This document shows positions 36,601-48,600 of a DNA stretch of 64,000 bases, one piece after another. Numbering within the stretch: position 1 is the stretch's first letter; every line of letters begins with the position of its first letter. This stretch comes from Solen grandis (Eukaryota; Mollusca; Bivalvia; Adapedonta; Solenidae). Both the position numbers and the translations under genes were made by a program. The stretch covers positions 41,520,049 through 41,584,048 of the forward strand of contig CM037788.1 of assembly GCA_021229015.1 (NCBI GenBank), read 5' to 3'. Under the pieces are notes generated by a model. The model had not been told where the DNA came from. It ran no database searches and saw only the letters and a program-made list of their open reading frames with translations.

Positions 36601-39600
36601 ATTTTTAAAGTTTTCAAATTATTTTTCTTTTTGTTGCCATGGCAACCAGAGTTCTTCATGGATCAACTTTATTTTAGCAACTTTTGTAGAGCCTCACCCA
36701 AGGAACATTCCTGCCAAGTTTCATTAAATTCTGTCCAGCGGTTTCAGAGGAGATGTCGTTTAAAGCAAATTGTTGACGACGGACGACGGACGACGCACGA
36801 CGCCGGACGAAGGGCGATCACAAAAGCTCACCTTGAGCACTTTGTGCTCAGGTGAGCTAAAAACCAAGGTTACAGGGAGAGAACTGCTGTAAAGTATAAC
36901 CGTTAATGGAGAGAGCACTGTATAAACATTGTCATAAAGTACGAAGATGATTGCTTAAGAAATGAAGATGCTAGAGTGCAAACAAAGTGAAATCTGGCAT
37001 TTTTTAATATTTGAAGGGGCATAACTCCTGACCTTACGGGCCAATATCAGCCAAAATCAAATTAGGCCAAAAGAATATGTCTATATACATTGCCATAAGT
37101 TCGAAGATAATTACTTAAGAAATGAAGATGCTAGAGTGCAAACAAAGTGAAACCTAGCAGTTTTTAATATTTAAAGGGGCATAACTCCTGACCTTATTGG
37201 CCCATATCAGCCCTAATCGAACTTAGCCAAGGCATTATGGTAATTAACATTGTCATAAAGTTTAAGGATGATTGCTTAAGAAATGAAGATGTTAGAAAGC
37301 AAACAACTAATAGTGGATGACGGACAGATAGACGACGTACATTCATCGATCCTTAAAGCTCATCCTAAGCACATGTGCTCAGATGAGCTAAAAAAAGATT
37401 TCAAGGTCAGGGCTCAAATTTAAGTTTGCTTACTCGCTAAATGCAAGTGGAAATTAAGAAATGCACATTACATTTACATGTACTTGCTTTTTTTTTTTTG
37501 CAAGTGGAAATATAGTAGCTTATGTTGAGTAAAAGAACTATGATCCAAAGCCTGTAGTAACAAAATGGGGATGTATGGAGAGGGACAGAAAAGACCCACC
37601 CCTCGGCCATATGGGGCCCAAACTAAATTTTAATGCTCACCTTGTTATCACTGCATGCTATGGCTCAGTTTGCACTGTGTATTAAAACTGATTATTGATT
37701 TTCAAAATAAGGAATTTGAAACTTAACAAGAGCTGTCAGAGGACAGCATCCTCGACTATTCAAAATGCTTGTTGGTAAATCAAATGAAATCTATTTCAAT
37801 TCTTGCCCTTCACATACCCTGTACATAATAATAGTCAAAAATGATATACTTCGATAGTCTGATACCCCTTAATATTTTTATGAAGCTTAAAAATCAATCC
37901 CATGCCTAGTTACTGAGACATAAGCATAATAACACTGTGCATGCAAAACTTTAACCAAAAATCCAAGCAAGAAAAGGGCCATAATTTGCATAAAATACAG
38001 TCCAAAAGTTTTCCTCCTTGATCTTCTGATGCCCTGAAGACACTCCTTAACTTTCAAGTCAATTCCACAAGCAATTTCTGAGATATAAGCTTGATAGTAG
38101 CTTGAAGGCAAAATTTTAACCAAAATTCTAAATTTAAAGGGGGCCACAATTTTTAATATACTCCATCAAGTGTTATCTTCCTTTATAGTATGACACCCTT
38201 AAACACATTAAAGATGTTTCAAATCAATCCCATGCCTGGACTCTGAGATATAAACATGAAAGTACCTTGCATGCAAAACATTAACCAAAATTCTAAGTTG
38301 AAAAGGGGCCATTATTTGTAATATATTCCATCAAGAGTTATCTACCTTAGTTGTCTGATGCCCCTATACATATTCATAAACTTTCAAGTCAATACCATGA
38401 ATGGTTACTGAGATACAAACTGGATAGTAGCTTGCACACAAAACTTAAACCAAATTTTCTATTGCATGCAAAACTTTAACCAAAATTTCTAAGTTCAAAA
38501 GGGGCCATAATTCATATTAAATTCAGTCAAGAGTTAACTACCTTGGTTGTCTGATGCCCCTGAACATATTTATAAACTTTCAAGTCAATACCATAAATGG
38601 TTTTTGAGATATAAGGTTGATAGTAACTTGCATGCAAAACTTAAACCAAAAGTTGCAACGCCAACGCCAGGGCGACTACAAGAGCTCTCATATTCTTGGA
38701 ATAGTCAAGCTAAAAACTGCAAGTTGATTTTTTCATGTAGATAGAAAAAAAAAAAACTACTTACAAAGAATAGCAAACGCAAAATCTAGCTAAATTCAAA
38801 CCCTGATGGACATTGGATGAATGCCATTGGTTTTCACAAACTAAAAATATTTCAGATCTAAATCTTAATACACACACAATAAAAGAATGTGAACAACTGT
38901 AACCTTAATTAAGTCCCTGGTGAGTCTACTTGTTAGGTGTATAATTTTTCCATTACCATAGCAACCAGAATCTTGGTCCAAGAAAAACAAGAGGGCCATA
39001 ATGACCCTGTATCTCTCATCTGATTAATAATTGCCTTCATTGCCTTTTATAAAACAGTCAACCTGAATACAAAATCCATGCAGAAGTACAGCAAAATAAT
39101 CGTAACTGCACACAAAAACTGTACCTAAGGTCAAAATTTTTATGGTCATAGCTATAAAATCTGGTGACCGCTTGGGAAGGACCAATTTATACCCAAGAGC
39201 TATGATTTGAAAACTTGGTTCAGGTCCACAAAGCCATGTTACATACCAAATATCTAAACCCATGATCTTGTGGTTTCCCGACAAGATCTTTTAAAGACTC
39301 TCCTATATAAGTCTATGTAAAATGAAGTGACCCCTGGGGCGGGGCCAATTTTGACCCCAGGGCCATGATATGAGCGAACTTTGCATATGCCTATAAGGTC
39401 ATGTAATACACCAAGTAACTAAACTCATGGCGTTGTGGATTCTGAAAACAAGATTTTTCTAGATTAGCCTGTATATGCCTACGTAAAATAAAGTGACCCC
39501 AGGGGCGAAGCCAATTTTGACCCCAGGGTCATGATATGAACAAAGTTGGTAGATGTCAACTAGGCCATATTACATACCAAATATCTTAACTCCAGGCCTT

Positions 39601-42600
39601 TTAGTTTCTGACAGGAAATTTTTTCTTGTTTTCCTATTTAAGTCTATATAAAATCAAGTGACCCCTGGGGTGGGGCCAATTATGACCCAAGGGCAATGAT
39701 TTGAACAAACATGATACATGTCTATAAGGTCATGTTACACACCAAATATCTAAACTCCAGGCCTTGTGGTTTCTAACAAGAATTTTTTTCTAAATTTTCT
39801 GAAATAAGCTTATGCAAAATAAAGTGACCCATCGGGCTGGGCCAATTTTGACCCCAGGGCCATGATTTGAACAAACTTGGTAGAGGTCCACTAGACAATA
39901 TTATACACCCAATATCTTACTAGACAATGCTATACACCCAATATCTTAACTCAAGGTCTTGTGCTTTCTGACAAGAAGATTTTTCTAGATTTTCCAATAT
40001 AAGCTTATGTAAAATAAAGTGACCCTGGGGCGGGGCCAATTTTAACCCCAGGGTCACAATTTGTACAATCTTTATAGAGGTTCATAAGACAATGCCATAC
40101 ACCAAATATGTAATCTCTAGGCCTTGTGGTTTCGGGGAAGAAGATTTTTAAAGATTTCATTTTAAAAATCTATTTTTAGCTCCTGTGACCCAGATATGCA
40201 ATGGACCAGAACCATTTGAACAACTTTGGGAGAGTTTCCTGCAAGGAACATCACAGCCAAATTTGCATGGACAACAGACACCGGACAAAAGGCGATCACA
40301 AAAGCTCACCATGAGCACGTTGTGCTCAGGTCAGCTAAAAACAAATTGACATGCAGAATCTCCATATTGCCATCTATTCATATACCAAGTTTCATAATAT
40401 TATCTTAATCTTTTTTTTAAATCATTGTGGGATTCAGATTTCCAGACGGACAGAGGGACAGACAGAGGGCAAACCTATAGTCTCCTACGGTGTAATCACC
40501 ACTAGGGGACTAATAAAATATAATTGTATATATATTTTAGTCTGTCGTTCAGGTATTAACACCAAAGCTACACATTTTTTACTTTATTTTCATTTATCCT
40601 TGGAATCCTTCTCTGTATTGCAATGTAAAAAACTTTCTTATATTAAATTTTGATATTTTACTATGCCATGAATCTGAGCTACAATATTGTATGAGCAAAC
40701 AGAGGAGACCCTGATCAGACAGCTCCTTCCAGGGAGGTGATGAACATCCCTGTGACATCATCATGACTCCACAATATGAAAAGATACCGGTAACTTTATG
40801 TAAAGCAGGACATGACATGTCAATATGCAAGATTCCTTTAAATATTCCTTTTTGTAATATTTCCTATGTCCTATTACAGGGTTTTTTCCTTGCCTTTCTT
40901 TACAAAAGGGTTCAATAACCTCTTGATATATAGACAGAAAGATGAATTTCAAAATATTTTGAGCTCATTTAAACATTTCAAACCCGGCAATTGATGTTAA
41001 AAAAGATACTTCTTATAAACGGCTGATTCTAACCTGAGTCTGGGAGGTGGTGAGGGTAGCGAGGGTAGAGGTGACGGCCAGTGGAGAAGAGGTACGAGAC
41101 TTGAGCAGGTCCGTGGCGCTGGGGTGGTGGGTCAGCATGTGGTTCCGCAGGGCCTGAGCCATCCGGTAACTCTTACCACATTTACACTTGTAGGCCTTTT
41201 TCACACGATAGAACAGGCTTCAACAGATCACAGTCAAATGATTATAAACACGTGTACTGTAATCCTATTTTTACATACATTATTATTGGCGTCTGAGTCC
41301 AAAGCTTATTGATCATCCAAAAAAAGTCATTGTATGAATTCATCAAATTTCCAAACTGTCCATTCAATTTGCTATGACTGTTGGGTCTGTTGAGGAAAAA
41401 ACTTGTGGTGCCAAAAAAATGAGAGAGTAAAACACAGACATTTGATTTCTATGTTTTATGCAGATCTATGAATTATTCTAAAAATTTGTGACAAAGGCAG
41501 GCATTATTCAAGTTTTACTTTAAGAAAATTAAATATAACTTTGTGAATTTTTTCTTTAGTCACTTAAATGGGTACTCAAATTGTAAATATTATGTTGTTG
41601 TTTTTTTGTTGTTGTTTTTTTGTTGTTTTTTTATGCTAGCTAGATATGTTTTATTTAATAGGTGGCAAGGTTCAACAAAATATATCTGATAATAAACAGT
41701 ATGGCCTAAATGCTATAGAAGATAGATTTTGTACATGTTACACACTTTCTTGTAAAAGTTTTTTTTAACTAAAATTGTTGCATAGATCACAAGGAGAACA
41801 TAAACATACAATGTACTACATTGGAACATTTGTCTAAGCAAAAACTTCCTTTATCCTTGGGTTTTATGTCACTCCAAAAGTATTCCAGCTAGGCCAAAAT
41901 GGCAGGGTGCCACTCTACTTATTAAATGAAATAAAGCAAGAAAGAAAGTCTTTTTTCGGCCCGATTCAGTTTCATATTAATTTCTAGGAAAAACTAATCC
42001 CTAGAAATGCTTCACCCCAAAAATAAAGAATTAGGAAGGTCCAAATTAATTAAAAGCTGGTTATATTAACAACCTTGAAATTTTCTTTAAAGCTACATGT
42101 ATTACATAATATATGTACATTAAGTCTCCTAATATACTGTAGATTGGGAAATATTCGCGTCACTTTTATTTCGCGATTTTACCCTGTCCGTATTTATTCG
42201 CGAAGTCATCAATTCGCGAAGAGTGTATGTGCAGAATTTACGGAAATTGCCGAACGTTTCCGTAAATACGACCGAAGACGAATATTTTCGCGAAAGGCCG
42301 GAACGGTTACTGTATTTAGTGAAGGTTGAAATCAACTGTTGGCCTGAGGCCCTGATTTTCGCTCACCAAACTATCACGCAAATATAATAGCACAATGCCT
42401 GTATTATGTAAATCCGTTAATGGGCCATTCATGAATCATGACGATCATTTCATCTCTTTAATGCAGCATTGTTATCCATAATTTGAGACGATACATGCGA
42501 CACACTTAAGCTTTGTGTACTGACAATGTGCGAAAACATTTCTTTCAATTTTCATAATAGGGGTTAACTACATGTCACTGTTATATTTAACAGATGTTCT

Positions 42601-45600
42601 ATATTTGTAGATAACGATGTGACAGTATTTGTATTTACTAGCAGAAAAGTTGGTTCACATTGAATATTTACGTGTAAATAAATAGTTGAATAAGCTTTTT
42701 TTTCTAATTTGTAGCACATAAAAAACGGTCCGTACGGCATTTAACCTGTTCCTCGGGGCACGAGGCTTTAATGGCGGCCAATGCATTTTGATAAACTATT
42801 TATATGCATACACATGTGCTTTATATCATTTATAACTTGTTCATTTTTCCTTTATGAAAAGTATGGCTACAGTAATATTATAATAGAATCATGTCTACTA
42901 GTATCCACGAGTCATTACCTGCAAACAGCCTTCTACGGAAAATTCTCGGCAGTTACGGCCACATTTCCGGAAATGTACGGAAGTCAAAGGTAAATATTCA
43001 TGATTTTTTTTAAATTCGCGATCTTGAGGCTTCACGAATATTAGCGAAAATAAATCTCTCGCGAACATTTCCCAATCTACAGTATATACAGTACTTTATC
43101 TAATACCTATATCATGAGTTCACAGAGTCTTACATGGAGTTGGGTTTGATTCCTAGCAGGGTCATTCAGATTTTTCATGTGAGAAAGCCTTCCAGTTGGC
43201 TTGTATAGATTGGTGGTTCTACCCAGGTGCTTCTGAACACTCAGTGACTTCCTTCTGAATTACTGTCCCAGTGATGGTTCACTTTGACACAATAACAACT
43301 TACTTGGAGTCCTTCCGATGGCCATGTCTGGCATGATACTTCATTCCATTGACATTTTTATACCTCTTCTTACATCCAGGCACTGGGCAGGCAAATGGTT
43401 TGTCGACATCCTCATCTTTCAAGTTCTGCATCATACTACAGGGACAGGAAATAGAAGTTGACAAAAAGTTTGTTTCCAAATTCAGCTGTGACACTCAAGT
43501 CCAACCTGTACCCATGGTTAGGAGGAGACCAGTGGGTAAACAGGCTGGTCCTAACAATTTCATACACAAATCCTGAGTTGTTCTCTTTGATGTGAAAACT
43601 AGGCAAAAAATAAACATGGTGTTATCACCCAGTACTGAATATAAACATGGTATGACTTCAACCAACCATGCTTAGTGTTACTTAAATACTTAGGGGCAAA
43701 TTTCATCATTCTTGTTTCTCTAATCTAACATGTGTTTTTTGGAACACATGTGTCACCTGCTGAAGCATGATGGAGAATGTGTGATGGAAAAGTGTGATGG
43801 ACAGACAGATGATGGAAAAGTGATCCTTATGTGTCACCTCTGCTTACAGCAGATGACACAATAAACCCAATTATTTCAAGTGCATATTTCTTATATAGGA
43901 ATAGTTTAAACTTTATTCATTTTACATTGATTACGAAACAAGTTCTCACAACTTATATTAATCACTCTCGATGGCATCTAAGAAACTTAATAGCTCTTAC
44001 TGTGCATATATCTGAGAGAGAAAAAAGTAATAAGACAATTTCTTACCCAAGAATGAGCTCTGTTGTGAACTTCTCCTGTGTGGTATAGGAGTCATCGCTG
44101 TCCTCATCCTCACTGCAAACTTCATCTTCCTCCCCACCCTCACTGCCTGCAACAACAAAGGGTAAGTCCATGTAAAATATGAGATCACAAATGTTTTTAA
44201 CTCTTTCCCTCATATAGACTCATTTTGACGCACTCAATAGGTACCACATAAAGCCTGACCTGCAGAAAACCACAGTTAAACCTTACCAAATTTAATTATA
44301 AAGTCCTCATTTCCAGACCACTGAGGAGCAGCGAACAGCATAAAACCTGATCAGCCTGCGAGTTACTCGCAGGCTGATCTGGTTTTATGTTGTTCGCATA
44401 GGTCTTTTCATGGTTTCCTCTATGAGAAAGGGTTAAAAAAACAAGGGGCCCATATGGCCCTAGATCACTCATCAGAGTACATCATTTACAGAGTACATCT
44501 TTAAAATGATTCATGTCATTTCATTTTACCTGGTTTCTTCCACCAGCAACCAGATTCAAGTTTTAGATAAAAAAAAAATCTTAACTGAGTCAATCATCTG
44601 GTGGCCTCACTTTACAAGGAATCAAAATGCTTACTCAATTATGGTATGGTATATAAGGAAATTAGCTGACCCCCTAGGGGCCTCATTTTTCAAGGAATCA
44701 ACTTTATTTTAGCAATTATTGTAGACAGTCATGATGTGACCATTTATGCCCAATGAAACAAGAGCTGTCCATAAGACAGCGCGCTCGACTTTTCTCAGTT
44801 GCTAAGACACAGTTTTATGGATTTTAATAGTATGGTACATATCAATGATGATATGTTCTAGTTATAGAAGAAATTATTCTATCACCTCCAATAAACAAAT
44901 ATGACATTTTTAATTGGTGAAATTAGCATGCAGAATCAATTTGATGTTATTAGAGGTTGTTGCCCAACCTATTTGCTATTTGTAAATACAGCCAAAAAAT
45001 ATCTAAGTATAAAAGGGTAAAATTGAAAATACACTGCATATAGGATTATGGGCCCTGCCAGTAAAGTTGAGGTAGTGTGGGTAAACAATAAATAAGTATT
45101 CCAAGTTATGATGGAATACCTTTGAAAGTATTGAAAATATACAGCTTTGTAAAAAAATTAACCATGATTTCGGCTGTTTTCTAAGTATGAAAGGGGCATA
45201 ATTCAAGAAGTAGTACAGCTAGTGTTATGGGCCTTGCTAGTAAGGCAGAGGTAGTGATGGTGAATAAGTACTTGAAGTTTCAGTCAAATACATGTGATAG
45301 TACAACTATGTAAAAAAATTACCTTGATTTTGGCTGTTTTGTAAGTATGAAAGGGGCATAACTCCAAAAATAGGGTAGCCAGGGTTGTAGGCCTTAGAAG
45401 TAAGGTAGAAGTGATGATGGTGAATAAGTATTTTAAGTTTGGGTGGAATACCTTTGATAGTATTTAAGTTATTGATGTTTGAAAAAAACTTTAACCTTGT
45501 GTTGCAACGCCGACGCCGACACCAACGCCGACGCCCGAGTGACAGTATAAGCTCTCATTTTCTTCGAAAAGTCGAGCTAATAAAAATCTGATCATTGGTT

Positions 45601-48600
45601 TTACAGAAGAATTTTTAATTTTTCTATAAAGTGTATATAAGGAAACTAGCTGACACCCTCTGGGCCTTACTTTCATGGGATCATCTTTATTTTAGCAATT
45701 ATGGTAACCATTTATGAGGTGACTGTTCGTGCTAAATAAAATTAAATTCTGACCATTGACTTCATGGAAGAAGATTTTTGAAATTTTCTATAAAGAGTAT
45801 ATAAGGAAATTAGGCAACCCCCTAGGGGCCTCATTTTTTAAGGATAGACTTCATTTTAGCAATTATGGTAGTGCACTATGAGGTGACTATTTGTGCCAAA
45901 GGAAATCCAATTCTGACCATTGGTTTCAGAGGAAAAGACTTTTGAAGTTTTTAAAGTAAAATTCTGTTGGTTGCCATTGTCACCACAGTTCTGCATGGAT
46001 CAAGGTTATTTTAGCAACTTTTGTGGAGGTTCACCCAAGGATGATCCATGCCAAGTTTCATTCATCAATTATTACTCAGCGGTAATAGTAATAATAATAA
46101 TAGCAAATAGTGCTCAGGTGAGCTAAAAAAAAAAAAACAACAAAGAAATCATTCCCCAAACAATGTTCTTTATTAACAACCAATACTGATGTTCCTAATC
46201 ATATTAACATCATATCTGGATAGGAACAGTGTGAAATACAGAGCATGTGTTGAGAGAACAGTTTGTAAAAGTATACATAATGAACAGTTTCCATGGAATC
46301 TAGGGAAAATCAATAGCTGTAACCACATGTAACCTGACTAAAACTGGGTCCTTGCTAAATATAACTAACATTTGCTTTATTGCAAATATTGGCTATAAGG
46401 CACTGGAACTGTGGCAAGATAAACAGTTTTATTGCCTATAACAAATAAACGGGGAAAGTGTCCTAGCAAAACAAGGAAAAATATTGGAAGTAAAAGTAGG
46501 AAAGATCACACCAAGTCAACATACTGTATGGGAAGAACTACAGCCCTTGTGTTTTTAAAAATACGACCTTGGGCTCATATTAAAATATACTCAAAAGATC
46601 CCAATAGAATCTGGAGACAAATGCTGTTGTGGGAAACAGACCATATAGCATATAGTGTGGAGATTTTGACAAATTGCCAATGTCCTATGGGTGGGATTTG
46701 GACTCTGGGTATAAGCCAGCCGCGGACCCCTCCTGGGTCAATTACAAAACATTGACATGTGCACAGTGGGCATATATGAATTTTGAGCATGAACATCTTA
46801 GTTAAGTGTAGCTTCTATTTTGGATAACATGGACCAGGACTATTTTGTGTGCATACTTTGTTCTTTGTATGCATGCTCCTTATAACAGTAAAAGTCAAGA
46901 GGGAATGCTGGATCGCTGGCCACTAGATCAGAACTTTTTATAAAGAAAAAAAATCACAGGAAAAATGTTATTTTAGTCTGTGAATTTACCCTTATAAAGA
47001 TTTTTTTTTTATACAAAATTTAGCAAAATAAGCCCCTGGTGAGCTTAAAAATTTATTTGTAAGTCTAACTTTTAACAGACTAATCACTTATTATTTATCA
47101 ATTATAATCAAAATTTGTACCAGCCTGCAGGGTTTTGCTAATGAAATTTATATCTTGTGAATTATATAGTAGGGACAATAATACATCATTATCCTAAGCT
47201 AATTATCAATCTTTCTTAAACTGAATTTAGGAAAACCCTCATTTTCGTTACATACTCACACTGCTAATCCTCATATTTTGATGTCAATGAACTCCACCAC
47301 AGTGGGCCTCATGCAGTTTGAAAATCAGTTTGTCTTACTATGATACTTTACCCTCAATTTAACTGTATGTCTAAATAGATAAGTTCATCCATTATTTCCA
47401 CTCACTCAAGTCACTCACTCACTGAGGCAAAAAAAAAAAAGTTCCTTTTCTGGTCTCCAGTAAATAAAAAAGAGGGTTGATAAGTCGGGATTTTATTTAT
47501 TTTTATTATTTTTTTTTTTAACATGAAATGAAAGGTAAAAAAAAAGGGAAATAATTTTTTTAAAGGTGGAAAGGTAGAAAAAATTTTAGGGTCTGTCGTT
47601 AAAAAGAAGGTCAGTCAGGCGACCAGAGACAGAATTTTTTTTTTTTTTTGGCCTGACTATAATAAGAACTTTTTATTTTGGCCTGACTATAAACTTTTTA
47701 ACACAATAGGGGAAGGAAGATCAAGAAACGTCAGAAATTGATTGGTTGTATCCATGACTACCATTAAGTAAATGGCATTTCCAAATTGAAGCTATCACAG
47801 ATGGTGGTGGTGATTACTTCGCACATATAAACTCTGGCTCAACAACATGGAAAATATATTGGGATAACACCTGTGATTCCTGTATAGTCCCTACTTCACT
47901 TTGTTAACCCTTTCCCTCATATAGACTCATTTTGATGCACTCAATAGGTACCACATAAAGCCTGATCTGCAGAAAACCACAGTTAAACCTTACCAAATTT
48001 AATTGTAAAATCCTCATTACCAGACCACTGAGGAGCAGCGAACAGCATAAAACCTGATCAGCCTGCGAGTTACTCGCAGGCTGATCTGGTTTTATGCTGT
48101 TTGCATAGGTCTTTTCATGGTATCCTCTATGAGGGAAAGGGTTAAGTAAAGGTATCAATTAATAATTGAAACATCTCATGGGCTAACACTTTAGGCAAAT
48201 AAATTTCAAATATCATGACATCTAGACTCACTTTGAAATCATGAAATTTATATGAATGCATTAGGTTCTATGATTTATTTTCTTTGTAAAATCTGAATAC
48301 ATGTTTATAGAACTTTGGTCAAATGCACAAAGAAGAACAAAAACTAAAAGTATCACTAATGGTGATGAATACTCGTGTTACACAATGCGATGGAAAATTT
48401 GACGAGACACAAAATGGGACATGACAATGTATGTGATTCTGATATGACCCCCAATTCATTCTGTGGGGTGGGGAAATAACAACAACAAACAAGAGGGCCA
48501 TGAAGGCCATGGAATCGCTCACCTGAGAACCAGGTATAAGTGGGTGGAAAAGAAACAGCAAAAATGATATTATGGAAAATGGGCTCTGCCCCCTGCCAGC

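Larger units (their letters stand above)
34409..36920. mobile_element. TA-flanked TIR element carrying nested insertions
   Basis: Left end CAGTGCTCCCTCTC and right end GAGAGAGCACTG are inverted, with TA on both sides (34407-34408, 36921-36922). Removing it restores GGCTATAAACATTG, the uninterrupted host family sequence. TA duplication and CAGT ends suggest a Tc1/mariner/pogo-type element. It contains a pearl fragment (from 34694), MITE copy 4 and a pearl element (35852-36860). Confidence 0.75.
34003..37391 (+). mobile_element. Pearl/HINE-type element split by a TA-flanked insertion
   Basis: Same family as 4368-5632: it opens AACAAGAGGGCCATCTTGGC then CGCTCACCTGAG and ends CACATGTGCTCAGATGAGCTAA. 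It is interrupted between 34409 and 36920. Modules with GCTTAAGAAATGAAG or ACTTAAG lie at 36954, 37114 and 37275 (spacing 160 and 161). It is intronic in JAZF1. Confidence 0.7.

Noticed and set aside
35863..36855. Recurrent frames containing LLPWQPEFYMDQ-like peptides
   Set aside because: They come from repeated modules of pearl-type elements in several phases; the same block occurs on both strands with stops in most copies.
37725..40338. CRISPR-like array
   Set aside because: Spacing is regular, but the repeats are long diverged modules about 165 bp apart in a eukaryotic intron, not short direct repeats with unique spacers.
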